NCBI RefSeq assembly: GCF_036345995.1
Contig: NZ_CP107796.1
Coordinates: 248,001 to 312,000 of the forward strand
Origin: Streptomyces sp. NBC_00557
GTDB lineage: Bacteria; Actinomycetota; Actinomycetes; Streptomycetales; Streptomycetaceae
Direction: 5' to 3'
Length of the DNA stretch: 64,000 nt
In this document: piece by piece, positions 44,023 to 53,986 of the stretch
How the letters are laid out: the number at the start of each line of letters is the position of its first letter
Position numbering within the stretch: the stretch's first letter is position 1
The notes under the pieces: model-generated
What the model saw: the letters and a program-made list of their open reading frames with translations, nothing else
Database searches by the model: none
What the model was told of the DNA's origin: nothing
Made by a program: the position numbers and the translations under genes

Positions 44023-44328
44023 ATGTCCCCCCACAGAGCGCTCCTCACCACACCGCCGACGAGCACCGGCACCGGGTCCCCGCGGGGAGCAGCCGTGACC
44101 TCCACGGGCCTGATGCACCGCTCCCACCCGTGGCTCGGTCACCTGGTGACGGACTCCGCGACAGGGCGGCGCGGAATCCTGCGCGCCATCGCCCCCGAGG
44201 GCACGGCGCCGACGCCGGTCGCCTGGCTGGCCCCGCGGCGAGGCGGCATCGAGTGGACCACGGCGCCGGAGAACCTCACCGACCCCATGCCCATCACGCC
44301 CGGCGGCCACCCGGAAGAGAGGTTCTGA
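44023..44328 (+). CDS. Small protein of unknown function next to XRE/DUF397
   Basis: A 101-residue soluble protein. The conserved-looking part begins around residue 25 (VTSTGLMHRSHPWLG, VTDSATGRRGILRAIAPEG, PVAWLAPRRGGIEWTT). The ATG at 44023 follows GGAAGG with an 8-base spacer, but an internal GTG at 44095 has GGGGAG with a 5-base spacer and may be the true start, giving 77 residues. It is divergent from the XRE gene; short proteins of this kind recur at XRE/DUF397 loci and may belong to the same regulatory unit. Confidence 0.7.
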   Translation: MSPHRALLTTPPTSTGTGSPRGAAVTSTGLMHRSHPWLGHLVTDSATGRRGILRAIAPEGTAPTPVAWLAPRRGGIEWTTAPENLTDPMPITPGGHPEERF

Positions 44329-44689
44329 GGCGACAGACCGGGACACCCGCTGCCCGAGGCGCACGGCGGCCTGCGCGAGGCTGCCCACGGGCCGTCGGCG
44401 TCGGACGCGGACGCAGCAGAACACGATGAACGCGCCGGCGGGTCCTCGGGGACTCCCCGGCCTCCTGTGCTGCGGGCGTCCTGAAGCGGATCGGCCGGGG
44501 CTGCTCGGCCTCGGCCGCCGCGACGTTGCTTCCCGCCGGAGACGATCACATCCGTGCCGCGGTCGCGCCGTCCGGCGGAGCCGGCCCGTCCTCACGGATC
44601 ACGGCCGCCCGGCCGTCACGGTCGGCCCGTGCGTATGCGTGACCACCCGCTAGCCTCCGACCTGGCCCCCTGCATGCTGGAAGGCAAGG

Positions 44690-47257
44690 GTGCAAGCCCA
44701 GGACGTCGAGGACGGGAACGTGACGAAGACTCTGCGCGCTCACCAGCGCGAGGCGGTGGACGCGGTCCTCCGCGCGCTCGAGTTGCCTGCGGACCGCACC
44801 GTTCCCGAGCGCGGGCTGCGGACTCAGGTGGTCATGGCGACCGGCTCGGGGAAGACTCTCGTCGCCGTGCGCAGCGCCGAGGAGCTGCGGGCCGGCCGTG
44901 TGCTGGTGCTCGTGCCCTCGCTGGACCTGCTCGCGCAGACCGAGGCCGCGTGGCGCGACGGCGGCCGTACGGGGCCGATGATCGGGGTGTCCTCCCTGCG
45001 CGGGGAGGAGGCGGCGTTCCCCAACACCACGGACGCGGGCGAGCTGGTCGACTGGGTGCGGCCGTTCGACAAGGTGACCGTGTTCGCCACGTACGCCTCG
45101 CTCGGGCTGGGCACGCTGGAGCGCGCACACGCCGCCGGGCTTCCGGGCTGGGATCTGATCGTGGTCGACGAGGCGCACCGGACCTCCGGGCGGATCGGCA
45201 AGCCCTGGGCGGTCGTCCACGACAACACCCGTATCCCCGCCCTGCGGCGCCTGTACATGACGGCCACGCCCCGGCTGTGGCAGCTCGACGAGGACAGCGG
45301 GCCGGGCGTGCCGGGCGAGCTGGTGGCCTCGATGGAGGACGACCCTGCCGGGCCGTTCGGGGCGCGCTGCCACACCCTGACGCTCTCGGAGGCGATCGAC
45401 CGGGGCATCTGCGCGCCGTACCAGGTCGTGTGCCTGGACATCACCGACACCCAGCTGCAGGCCGCCCAGCTCCTGGGCATCGAAGGCCGCTCGGACCGGG
45501 TGCGCGGGGCGCGGCTCGCCGCTCTGCAGGCCGCGCTGGTGAAGGCGTCGGCCGAGGAGGACTTCCGGCGCACGCTCGTCTTCCACCACCTGGTGAAGGA
45601 GGCCGAGGCGTTCGCGGCCGGCCTTCCCGGCGTCGCCGCACGGCTGCGTGCTCAGGACCCGGCGCTGTACCCCGAGACGGTCTGGGCCGACTGGCTGTGC
45701 GGCGATCACCCGCCGGTCCACCGCAAGCGCGTCCTCACCGAGTTCGCCCGAGGCGTCGCGACCGACGGCACCGCGGTGGACAAGAGCTTCCTGGGATCCG
45801 TGAAGGTGCTGGGCGAGGGCGTCGACACCCGCGACTGCGACTCGGTCTACTTCGCCGACGTACGCGGCTCCATGCCCGACCTCGTACAGGCCGTCGGCCG
45901 GGCCCTGCGGATGCGGCCCGGCGAAGGCAAGACCGCCTCCCTCGTCGTGCCCGTCCTGCTCGGGCCGGGAGAGACGCCGGACACCATGCTGACCAGCCGG
46001 GCGTACGGCGGCCTCGCCAAACTCCTGGAGGCGCTCCGGGCGCACGATGCCCGTGTCGTGGAACAGCTCGCCCAGCCGCAGGCCCAGAGCCGGGTCAGGG
46101 GCGTGCAGAGCCGCAGCGGGGGCGAGGAGGACGAGGGCGCCGGCAGCGGCGGAGGCGACCGGTTGTCGGCGCCGGCCCGGGAACTGCTGAAGTTCTCCAC
46201 CCCGCGTGACCCCGCCCGGCTGGCCGCCTTCATCAACCTGCGGGTCCTCGATCCCGAGCACGCCCACTGGCGCCGCGGCGTCGAAGCCGCGTCCCTCTAC
46301 GCCCGCGCGCACGGTGATCTGAGGGTCCCGTTCACCTACCGCGTGCCGGGCCGCGACGAGCCGGAGGCGGAGGCCGAGGGGTGGCCGGCCTCGCTCGCCG
46401 GGTTCCCGCTGGGGCAGTGGATCGCCGACGCCCGCAGGTTCCACGCCCGCGGGACGCTGGACGCCGGCCGTGTCGAGCAACTGGAACGGCTCGGCATGAT
46501 CTGGAGCCACTTCGATGTGGCCTGGGAGGAGGGCCTGGCCGCCGCGCGGGGGTGGGCCGAGGAGAACGGGCACCTCCTGGCCCCGCTGGACGCCACGTAC
46601 CAGGGCTACAAGGTCGGCATCTGGCTGAAGAACCAGCGGGCCGCCGCGCGCCGGGCCGCGGAGATCGAGCAGCAGGATGCCGAGGGCCTGCCGGTGGAGG
46701 CGCCGGGAGGGGTGCTGTCCCAGGAACGGCGCGAGCGGCTGGAGGACATCGACCCGTCGTGGTGCCCGGCCTGGCCGGTGGCATGGCAGCGCTGCTTCCA
46801 TCTGGTCCGGCTGCACCTCGAGGCCGGCGGCACACTGCCCACGGCGCCGGGCGAGGCCGTACGCCAGGGCGAGGACCTCGGGCGCTGGGTGCGCGCCCAG
46901 CGGCTCGGCTGGGACCGGCTCACCACCGCGCAGCAGTGGCTGTGCGAGCACGTCCTCGGCATCGAGCCCGCGGCCCAGGACGAGAAACCCGAGCCGCGCC
47001 GCAGCCACGCCGACAAGTGGGCCCTCAACTACGCCGCGGCCCAGCAGTTCTACCGGCGCGAGGGCCACCTGCGGGTACCGCGCAAACACGTCGAACGGGT
47101 CGTCATCGAGGCCCGCCGGGACAGCGCCGGCGGCGAGGGCCGGGAGATCCGGGAACTCAAACTGGGCGCGTGGATCAGCAACCAGCGCAGCAGAGCAGCG
47201 ACCCTCTCCCCCGAACGGATCAAAAAGCTCTCCGCCATCGGCATGCGCTGGACGTAG
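44690..47257 (+). CDS. DEAD/DEAH-box helicase with four helicase-associated domains
   Basis: An 855-residue superfamily 2 helicase. The motor (residues about 12-460) has motif I MATGSGKT, motif II VVDEAH, motif III TATPRL and motif [17 protein letters not shown]. The rest is made of four helicase-associated (HA) repeats of about 65 residues, each ending in a W/L-x-x-x-R/Q-x-x pattern such as [30 protein letters not shown] and [10 protein letters not shown], probably a DNA-binding array. The GTG at 44690 has GGAAGG with a 5-base spacer; GTG 44720 is an alternative. Helicases of this type are common in actinobacteria without a known role; DNA repair, recombination or defence are possible. Confidence 0.9.
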   Translation: MQAQDVEDGNVTKTLRAHQREAVDAVLRALELPADRTVPERGLRTQVVMATGSGKTLVAVRSAEELRAGRVLVLVPSLDLLAQTEAAWRDGGRTGPMIGVSSLRGEEAAFPNTTDAGELVDWVRPFDKVTVFATYASLGLGTLERAHAAGLPGWDLIVVDEAHRTSGRIGKPWAVVHDNTRIPALRRLYMTATPRLWQLDEDSGPGVPGELVASMEDDPAGPFGARCHTLTLSEAIDRGICAPYQVVCLDITDTQLQAAQLLGIEGRSDRVRGARLAALQAALVKASAEEDFRRTLVFHHLVKEAEAFAAGLPGVAARLRAQDPALYPETVWADWLCGDHPPVHRKRVLTEFARGVATDGTAVDKSFLGSVKVLGEGVDTRDCDSVYFADVRGSMPDLVQAVGRALRMRPGEGKTASLVVPVLLGPGETPDTMLTSRAYGGLAKLLEALRAHDARVVEQLAQPQAQSRVRGVQSRSGGEEDEGAGSGGGDRLSAPARELLKFSTPRDPARLAAFINLRVLDPEHAHWRRGVEAASLYARAHGDLRVPFTYRVPGRDEPEAEAEGWPASLAGFPLGQWIADARRFHARGTLDAGRVEQLERLGMIWSHFDVAWEEGLAAARGWAEENGHLLAPLDATYQGYKVGIWLKNQRAAARRAAEIEQQDAEGLPVEAPGGVLSQERRERLEDIDPSWCPAWPVAWQRCFHLVRLHLEAGGTLPTAPGEAVRQGEDLGRWVRAQRLGWDRLTTAQQWLCEHVLGIEPAAQDEKPEPRRSHADKWALNYAAAQQFYRREGHLRVPRKHVERVVIEARRDSAGGEGREIRELKLGAWISNQRSRAATLSPERIKKLSAIGMRWT

Positions 47258-47399
47258 CGAGTCGTCCGCGATGGCGCGGCACCGTCAACACGCCGCTCCG
47301 GGCGGGACGTCACCGGCTGCCTGCGAGCCTGATGGCAGGGCCGTTCGTCGCCGGCGAAGACGGTCGTGGTCAACGGTCGTCTGCTGCCAGGGTGTGTTC

Positions 47400-47926
47400 A
47401 TGACCACGACACCGGATGGACGGCCTGTCCCGCCCCCCTACGCCGACGAGCGCACCATGCTGGAAGCATGGCTGGACTTTCACCGCGCGACACTCGCCCT
47501 GAAGTGCTCCGGGCTCGATGACGACCAATTGCGGCGCGCCGCGGCATCCCCGTCATCGATGACGCTGCTCGGTCTCATGCAGCACATGGCGGAGGTGGAA
47601 CGCACCTGGTTCCAGCGTGTCTTCGCAGGTCAGGACCTGCCGCCGGTCTTCGGGGAGGGCAACCCGACGGCTTCGCCCTGCATCCCGAACGAGGGATCGA
47701 CGCGGTGACGGCCGTCTGGCGCGCGGAGATAGCCCGGGGGCGCGAGCTGATCGGGGACGCATCGCTGGAGGACTCCGGAGGCCTGTCCGAACAGCAAGCC
47801 GGGCACGTCGGCGGCCCGGGAGTCTCCCTGCGCTGGATCATGGTGCACATGATCGAGGAATACGCCCGTCACAACGGTCATGCGGACCTCGTTCGGGAGC
47901 GGATCGACGGAGTCACCGGCGCGTGA
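47400..47926 (+). pseudogene. DinB-family (DUF664) protein gene with a frameshift
   Basis: The first frame encodes about 90 residues of a DinB/DUF664 four-helix protein ([40 protein letters not shown]), then runs out of frame after FGEGN. The second frame continues with [20 protein letters not shown] and ends with the family's [20 protein letters not shown] and [10 protein letters not shown]. Adding one G near 47666 (AACCCGACGG to AACCCGGACGG) restores a full protein of about 175 residues. DinB-like proteins are metal- or thiol-dependent transferases. It is either a recent mutation or a sequencing error. Confidence 0.78.
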
Positions 47927-48044
47927 GAGCGGCCTGTGCCTTCGGCGGCCCGGGCGGTGGCGCGCTGGTCTGGGTGGTGGAACTCGGCTCGGACTCGAAC
48001 GTGCCGGGCGGGCGAGCCCCGCTTCGCTGGGTGAAGCTGAAAGC

Positions 48045-48590
48045 GTGAGCATCCCTAGCGAGCACCCGGTAAGTGCCGAGCAGATCCGCGCAGCGCTCGC
48101 CGCACTGGCGGCCGAGCCCGCGGCAGAGCCGGAGCGGCGGCCCGAGGCGGCGCAGGAGGACGACCGTCTGCAGCTCCTGGGCCGCCTGCTGGCGAAGACG
48201 GAGCTCGAGATCACGGCCGCGACCCGGCTCACCGAGGAAGGGGAGATCGAGGACGTCCTCGAGACGTTGCTCGGCTGGGGGGAACAGCTGAGCGGTGATC
48301 CCGGCGTGGCGGTCAACGTCCTGACGAACCGGCTGCAGCGCACCGCGGTACAGGTCTCCGAACCCGAGGACGAAGAGCTGCCGCCGGGCCGGGAGGCCGC
48401 CTTCGCCGCCGTCATGACCGCGGTGTACGTGCTCGGCGCCCAGGTGCACGCCGACCGCGGCGACACGGAAGGAACCCGGCACGCGCTGAGCGGAGCCGAA
48501 GAAGCACTCATCGACATCCTGCAAGGCGTGCACGACCTGCGTGTCGCCATCGGTGACGCGCCCGGGCCGGAGGAGGAAGCCGGCGACTGA
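48045..48590 (+). CDS. Acidic helical protein of unknown function
   Basis: A 181-residue soluble acidic protein, not recognised. It is mostly helical with Ala/Glu-rich segments (LAALAAEPAAEPERRPEAAQ, LLGRLLAKTELEITAATRL), an internal LLGWGEQLSGDPGVAVNVLT and an acidic C-terminus (PGPEEEAGD). Third-position GC and amino-acid composition support coding. The GTG at 48045 lacks a strong ribosome site. It lies between the DinB relic and the convergent DUF1707 gene. Confidence 0.6.
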   Translation: MSIPSEHPVSAEQIRAALAALAAEPAAEPERRPEAAQEDDRLQLLGRLLAKTELEITAATRLTEEGEIEDVLETLLGWGEQLSGDPGVAVNVLTNRLQRTAVQVSEPEDEELPPGREAAFAAVMTAVYVLGAQVHADRGDTEGTRHALSGAEEALIDILQGVHDLRVAIGDAPGPEEEAGD

Positions 48591-48671
48591 CCCGCTCGCC
48601 CCGGACAGCGCACCATGCACCGTCGTCCCGGCCGCCGGGCCGAGCGCGGCGGGCGGTTCCCGGCGACGGGG

Positions 48672-49331
48672 TCAATCGCCTGACGAAGGAAATGCGGGCC
48701 TGCGCAGCAGCCACTGTCCGAGCGTCCGGCGCGGGGGCCGTACCACGACGCGGCCGTGGGCCTTCTCCCCGACGAGCTCCACGCGCAGGGTGACCGGAGT
48801 GCCGGGATCCGTCGGGGTGTGGCGGTACGTGACCCTGCTGTGCACCAGCCGCAGGCCGTCGACGTCGACCACGACGCCCGGCCGCGTGACCAGCGTCAGG
48901 GTCTTCCCGGCCATGTTCACGTCGATCCGCAGGGTGTCGTGCGTGATCACGGCCTCGGTGAAGTCGAGCGTGACGTCGCAGTACGTCACCGCGAGTTCCA
49001 GCCTCCGCGGCACCACCCAGCGCCCTGAGCGCTCGACGGCTCCGCTGAAGACCTGTTCGATCCGGACGACGTCCTTGACCTCTGCTCCCGTCACCCCGGC
49101 CGTGGCCGACACGGGCGGCAGGTCGGCGGTGAGTTCGGCCAGCTCGCCGAAAGTCCGCGCCGACAGAGCGGCTTCCAGGCGCTCGTCCAGCTCCTCGGCG
49201 GTCAGCAGGCCGTCGCCCGCCGCGATGCGCAGCACATCGACCACGCGGTCCCGGTCCGCGTGCGAGGCGCGCAGCTCGGGCGGCGAGCCGGGACCGGAGC
49301 GCTTCCCGGTGGGCGACATCTCTCCCGACAT
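48672..49331 (-). CDS. DUF1707 protein with LiaF-like C-terminal domain
   Basis: A 219-residue protein. The DUF1707 segment (residues about 20-75: LRASHADRDRVVDVLRIAAG, DGLLTAEELDERLEAALSAR) is followed by a beta-helical region (about 85-180: VVPRRLELAVTYCDVTLDFT, ITHDTLRIDVNMAGKTLTLV) resembling the cell-wall-stress LiaF/DUF2154 fold. There is no transmembrane helix or signal peptide. ATG 49331 with AGGA seven bases away is chosen. Proteins of this type respond to cell-envelope signals, but function is unproven. Confidence 0.82.
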   Translation of the reverse strand: MSGEMSPTGKRSGPGSPPELRASHADRDRVVDVLRIAAGDGLLTAEELDERLEAALSARTFGELAELTADLPPVSATAGVTGAEVKDVVRIEQVFSGAVERSGRWVVPRRLELAVTYCDVTLDFTEAVITHDTLRIDVNMAGKTLTLVTRPGVVVDVDGLRLVHSRVTYRHTPTDPGTPVTLRVELVGEKAHGRVVVRPPRRTLGQWLLRRPAFPSSGD

Positions 49332-49819
49332 GCTTCCGTCCTGGTCTCGTCCGAAGTCTCCGAGCGGCGCACGCGGCGACGCGAGGGAAAGAGTAACGCT
49401 ATAACGCGTCATGGACACGATCCCTCTCACGCACAGGCGGGCAGCAGCCGCGGACACCCCGCCGGGGCTGCGCGACCCGGTCGCGCCCGGGCTGGTCGCG
49501 GGCGACGATGGGGAGGAGGACCGAGCATCACCCGGCACGGGGCCGAAGGCGTGGTCACCGTCCGCGGACGTGCCGTCGGCCGGCTCATGGCGTCCGGTGC
49601 CGCCCCGCCCCCCATGGCGGCGGACTCCGCGGGATGCCGCTGCGGCGTGACCGGTGGCGCACGGCCCTCCCGGGGTTCAGCCCTCGCCTTCGTCTCTTCG
49701 GCGGGCAGGGTATGTGTGCTATCCAGGAGGTGTGCGGTAAGGGATCTCGGGGCTTGATCGCACGGACTCGGGAACGCTTTCCGGCACGCGCCGGGAGTCA
49801 GTGAGCTGGGTGGAGCTGC
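49332..49819. other. Divergent intergenic region
   Basis: About 490 bases between the DUF1707 gene and the second SpoIIE phosphatase gene. A direct repeat TAACGC-TA-TAACGC at 49394-49407, AT-rich for the genome, lies 62 bases before the DUF1707 start and may mark its promoter. No gene is seen in the rest. Confidence 0.4.
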
Positions 49820-51997
49820 ATGGACCCCACACCCTCCGCTTCCTCTGGTTCGCCGTTCGACATGGTCAGCGGCGCCCTGGCGAACTACATCCCCAGGGGC
49901 GGAAAGAGGGCGGGCACCGGCGCTGCCGCTCCCCCGGACGAGCATCGTGACCGCCGGCCCGCGTGCGCCGAGCCGGACAACGGGGGTCAGGAGCAGATTC
50001 TCGGGGCGGTCACCCTCGACCGGGATCTGCGGATCACCGCCTGCAATCTGGACGCCGCCCCTTTCGAGGGCGTGAAGGCCGCGCCGGGAACGGCTTTCAC
50101 CGATCTGCTGCCGCCCGGTGACGTGCCGACGGTGACACAGCGGTTGCAGCGGGTCCTCGAGACGGGGGAGGCGCACGTCGCCCGGGTCCAGCGACTGCGG
50201 CGGGACGACGGGACGGAGCTCGTGGTCTCGATGAGCATCCTGCCGGCCGCGCCACCGCAGGAAGGGCTGACGGTCTCGCTGATCGCCATGGCCAAGCGGC
50301 TGCACCTGTACGCCTCGGCGACCGCGATCGGCACGTCCCTGGACATCGGCGAGACCGCGCAGTCCCTGGCCCAGTCCCTGCTGGCGTGGGGGGACGTGGC
50401 CGCCGTCGACCTCGACTACGCCGTGTGGACGGGAGAGGCCGTCACCGAGCAGGCGCAGGACCGCATCCGGTTGCGGCGCGCGGCCCTGGTGCCGGACCGC
50501 GCCTGGCCCGAGGGGTATCTGACACCCGGGGACAACCTCCCCCGCGAGGCGAGCCGGCTGCTGGCCGGTGCGGTCATGCGCGACGACGAACCGCAGCCCA
50601 TCGTCATCCCCGACCGTGAGGCGATCGAGGGGGTGCTGAAAGATCCCAAGCTGGTGCGCGCCCTGGTGCCCGGCGACCGGCCGATGAGCGTCGCGTGCAT
50701 ACCGCTGGTCGTGGAAGGACCGGAAGGCTCGTCCGGACCCATCGTGCTGGGCGTGACCGAGGTGTGGCGGCGTCCGGAGCGCCTCTTCCGCGGCAGTGAG
50801 CTGCTCGATCTGCAGGAACTCGTGGCGAAGACCGCCCGCCATGTGGATCTGGCCCGCCAGCATCAGCGTGAGCACGCCCAGGTCCTGGCGCTGCAGCGCC
50901 GGCTGCTGCCGCGGGTCGGCAGCGACACCATCGAGGTCGCCAGCGTCTACGAGCCCACCACCCCCGACAGTGCCGGCGTGGGCGGTGACTGGGTGAACAG
51001 CTTTCCGCTGCCGGGCGACCGTACCGCGCTGGTGGTCGGCGACGTCGTGGGGCACGGTCTCGGGGCGGCGGCTGCCATGGGCCAGCTGAGCATGGAGGCC
51101 CGCGCGCTGCTGTCGGCCGGGCTGGGCCCCGGGGAGGTGCTGGAGCGCCTGGACGAGACGGTCACCCTCCTCGACGACACGGAGGCGGGCCTGGCGGCCG
51201 GCTACAGCGCGCTCGGCTCGACGTGCTGCATCGCGGTCTACGATCCGGTCGACCACCGGATCGTGATGTCCAACGCCGGCCACCTGCCCCCGGTCCTCGT
51301 CCATCCCGACGGCTCCGCCAAGACGGTCGCGGCGCAGCCCCACCCGGGGCTGGGGGCCGAGTTCGCCGTGCGGGAGCCGTTCGACGTGCAGGAGTTCGCC
51401 GCTCCGCCCGGCTCGCTTCTCGCCCTCTACACCGACGGCCTGGTGGAGGATCCGACGGCCTCGATCGACGAGGGCATCGGCCGGCTGACGGACGTGGTGC
51501 GCGAGGTGCATCCCTGGGACGACCTGCAGTCGGCCGCGCGTCGCGTGGTCGCCGCGCTGGCACCGCGGGGGCGCCTTCGGGACGACGTGACGCTGCTGCT
51601 CGCCCGTATGTCCGGCCGCCGCAGCCGGGACGCCGCGACCTGGCGCCTGCCGGCCCGCGGCGACACCGCCGCCCGCAGCCGCGAGCTGGCCTCCCCGCTG
51701 CTGCGGCAATGGCACATCAGTGACCCGGTGCGGGACAGTGCGCTGCTGGTGATCAGCGAACTGGTCACCAACGCCGTCCGGTTCGGCACCGGTCCCGTCT
51801 CGCTGCGGCTGGTGCGGGCCGGAGGGCGCCTGTCGTGCGAGGTGGGCGACAACGGCAACGGCCTGCCGCGCCTGCGCCGTGGTGAACTGCTCGACGACAG
51901 CGGGCGCGGCCTGCACGTCGTCCACAAGCTCACCACACGCTGGGGCGTGCGGTGGACCGAGACCGGCAAGGCCGTCTGGGCGGAACTGGGCGCGTGA
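49820..51997 (+). CDS. Cytoplasmic SpoIIE-type phosphatase with PAS, GAF and HATPase domains
   Basis: A 725-residue signalling protein without transmembrane helices. A PAS-like domain (about residues 55-155), a GAF-like domain (about 165-355), a PP2C/SpoIIE phosphatase (about 375-580, with SAGVGGDWVNSFPLPGD, GDVVGHGLGAAAAMG and RLRDDVTLLLARM) and a C-terminal HATPase (about 615-720, with SELVTNAVRFGTGP and DDSGRGLHVVHKL) are visible. Like the larger protein at 34.6 kb it should act in anti-sigma partner switching, but it senses a cytoplasmic signal. The partner is not adjacent. Confidence 0.92.
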   Translation: MDPTPSASSGSPFDMVSGALANYIPRGGKRAGTGAAAPPDEHRDRRPACAEPDNGGQEQILGAVTLDRDLRITACNLDAAPFEGVKAAPGTAFTDLLPPGDVPTVTQRLQRVLETGEAHVARVQRLRRDDGTELVVSMSILPAAPPQEGLTVSLIAMAKRLHLYASATAIGTSLDIGETAQSLAQSLLAWGDVAAVDLDYAVWTGEAVTEQAQDRIRLRRAALVPDRAWPEGYLTPGDNLPREASRLLAGAVMRDDEPQPIVIPDREAIEGVLKDPKLVRALVPGDRPMSVACIPLVVEGPEGSSGPIVLGVTEVWRRPERLFRGSELLDLQELVAKTARHVDLARQHQREHAQVLALQRRLLPRVGSDTIEVASVYEPTTPDSAGVGGDWVNSFPLPGDRTALVVGDVVGHGLGAAAAMGQLSMEARALLSAGLGPGEVLERLDETVTLLDDTEAGLAAGYSALGSTCCIAVYDPVDHRIVMSNAGHLPPVLVHPDGSAKTVAAQPHPGLGAEFAVREPFDVQEFAAPPGSLLALYTDGLVEDPTASIDEGIGRLTDVVREVHPWDDLQSAARRVVAALAPRGRLRDDVTLLLARMSGRRSRDAATWRLPARGDTAARSRELASPLLRQWHISDPVRDSALLVISELVTNAVRFGTGPVSLRLVRAGGRLSCEVGDNGNGLPRLRRGELLDDSGRGLHVVHKLTTRWGVRWTETGKAVWAELGA

Positions 51998-51998
51998 C

Positions 51999-52026
51999 GG
52001 CCCGGCCGGTATGAGAGCGGCGGGCC
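51999..52026. terminator. Possible bidirectional terminator between SpoIIE and type III PKS genes
   Basis: GGCCCG and CGGGCC arms 16 bases apart lie between the two convergent stop codons. The stem is short, so confidence is limited. Confidence 0.3.
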
Positions 52027-52030
52027 CCGG

Positions 52031-53224
52031 CTAGAGCCACTCGCCTTCCAGGGCCGTGGCGGTCAGTCCGGGCGCGGCCGCGTACAGGACCGTACGGCTG
52101 CCCGTCTTCTGACCGGCGTCGCACGCGCGCCGCAGGATGTCGAGCACGGCGGCGCCGCCGCGGTTGCCGGTGGTGTAGCTGTCCCGGCTGTAGGCGAGCA
52201 GATCCTCCGGCCACGCGTCGGGCATCGTCTGCTCCATGTACTCCAGCACCCGGGTGCCGCCGGGGTGCGCGAGCAGCAGATCGGGATGCCATGCCTCGGC
52301 GTCGTGCTGGTGGCGTCCGTGCAGCCACTTCCACATCGCGGCGACCGTCTCCTGCACGGCACGCGGCCCGCGCCGGTCCATCACGAAATGCGTGCCGTCG
52401 GACCGGGTGTCGAGCCGGTGCAGGTCCGAGGTGCCGGGCAGGGTGTGGTGCCAGGCCGCGTCCAGCCGCAGGACCGACTCCGTCCTGGGGCGGCCGGTGA
52501 CCACCGCGGCCACCGCGGTGTCCGCGAACAGCAGCCGGACGATCAGGGACTCCAGCGTGTCGTCGGCGGGCTGGTAGGTCGTGCTCAGCGCCTCCGAGAT
52601 CACGACCAGCACCACCCGGTCGGGGTCCGCGGCGACCAGCTCGGCCGCCAGCGCCAGCGACCGGGTGCCGGCGATGCAGGCCCACTGGGTGGCCGGCAGC
52701 AGCAGCACGTCGTCGCGCAGCGGGAGTTGGTTGAGCAGGGACAGGTCCAGCCCGGGCAGGGCCGGGGTGGTGGAGTGGCTGGTGATCAGGCAGTCGACGT
52801 CTGCGGCGTCCAGTCCGGCGGTCTCCAGGGCCTGGCGGGCGGCGCGCTCACCGTACGACTGGACGGCCGCCCAGGCCGGCGCGGTGCGCTCCTCGATGGT
52901 CTGCGGCGCCGGTATCGCTTCCAGCGCCGCGATCACGCGGTTCACTTCCTCGTCGGTGAAGCCGTCGCGGGCCAGTGCCTCACGGGCCGGGCCGACGCCA
53001 GGAGTTCGCAGTCCGCTCCCGCCGCCGGGCGCGGTGGCCGCCTCCAGCGGCAGCATCCACCCGCGGGAGACGATGCCCGTGCTCGCGGCGATGCTGTCGA
53101 TGCGCGGCAGCCACGGCGCCTGCGGATGCCGGCTCCGCACCTCTGCCAGTATCTGGCCGGTTTCCACTGCATGTTCGCCGTGTATCACGGCCGGAGGACA
53201 CAAGTAGGCGCCCACGATACGCAC
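52031..53224 (-). CDS. Type III polyketide synthase, divergent member
   Basis: A 397-residue homodimer-type condensing enzyme of the chalcone-synthase superfamily. It should extend a CoA-linked starter with malonyl-CoA and cyclise the product to a pyrone, resorcinol or similar. The catalytic triad is Cys183 (QWACIAGTRS), His320 (AHPGGTR) and Asn354 (TTGNRGG); spacing is close to chalcone synthase (164/303/336). The Cys loop departs from the usual G-C-x-G-G. VISEALSTTYQP and LLFADTAVAAVV are further family marks. An insert after residue 50 (RGWMLPLEAATAPGGGSGLR) is longer than in small bacterial members. GTG start behind GGGAG. No tailoring gene is adjacent. Confidence 0.85.
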   Translation of the reverse strand: MRIVGAYLCPPAVIHGEHAVETGQILAEVRSRHPQAPWLPRIDSIAASTGIVSRGWMLPLEAATAPGGGSGLRTPGVGPAREALARDGFTDEEVNRVIAALEAIPAPQTIEERTAPAWAAVQSYGERAARQALETAGLDAADVDCLITSHSTTPALPGLDLSLLNQLPLRDDVLLLPATQWACIAGTRSLALAAELVAADPDRVVLVVISEALSTTYQPADDTLESLIVRLLFADTAVAAVVTGRPRTESVLRLDAAWHHTLPGTSDLHRLDTRSDGTHFVMDRRGPRAVQETVAAMWKWLHGRHQHDAEAWHPDLLLAHPGGTRVLEYMEQTMPDAWPEDLLAYSRDSYTTGNRGGAAVLDILRRACDAGQKTGSRTVLYAAAPGLTATALEGEWL

Positions 53225-53986
53225 CTTTCTCCCGAAATTGCATGGTTGGCAGAAAGCGCCCGAATTTCCACCTTCTTCGGCGGAGTAGGGTCAAGACGCG
53301 GTCATCGCACTCTACTTCGCATTAGACCCTCATTGGACTGTGTGACGAGTGAACGACGTCACGACCGTTGTGCCCTATATGAGCCCCATACCGAAGAGGT
53401 GACAAACCATCACCAAACGGGTCGTCAGTCACACCGCCGACCTCGGTGTTCACCGCGCCGCTCGACCGGCGACAGGCGCCGATCACGACTTGGGCCCGGG
53501 GATCGGTCGCGGGCATGACATGGACGTGGTCGGGCGTGAGTCATCACACACAAGGGGGTGTGCGCCGGACCACTGCGACACGAAGCCGCATGGGTGTAGT
53601 CGCCGCGAACCAGGCCGTCAGTGCTTCGCTGTGAGGTCCTTCAGCGCGATGTTCAGCTCCAGGGAGTGACGACGAAGGCCGGATCGGCCATCGCGAACTC
53701 CTGGAGTGAGGTTCGGCGGAAACGGGCGCCTCTGAGGAAACCGTTTCTCCGTCCGGATCCGGCCACCGTTGACGACCCCCTTACGGCGGCCCCGGCGCCT
53801 TCGACGGCACCCGTACGGCTCCCGGTTCGTACGGGCCGGCTGTTGCGCGGCGGCGGCGCCGGTGACCTTGACGCTTTTTTGGCGTGGCCCGACCCGATAG
53901 GGTGAACGCAGGTGTGCCGGGAAGTCTGGTCGGCCGGGAGCCGGGGCGGCTTCCGCAATCCCCTTCCGCATCCCCCGGGGGACGGC
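53225..53986. other. Long divergent intergenic region
   Basis: About 760 bases between the type III PKS gene and the antiporter gene. The part near 53280-53340 (TCGCACTCTACTTCGCATTAGACCC) is AT-richer and may hold PKS control sites. On the minus strand 53622-53670 reads LNIALKDLTAKH and a stop, like the end of a lost gene. A TAGGGT at 53898-53903 could be the -10 of the antiporter gene. No complete gene is supported. Confidence 0.4.

Noticed and set aside
44546..47089. An 847-codon minus-strand open frame opposite the helicase gene
   Set aside because: No recognisable domain, while the plus strand carries all SF2 helicase motifs and four HA repeats.
53446..53634. A 62-residue plus-strand ORF in the PKS/antiporter gap
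   Set aside because: No ribosome site, low-complexity Thr/Arg/Val composition and no sign of coding bias.
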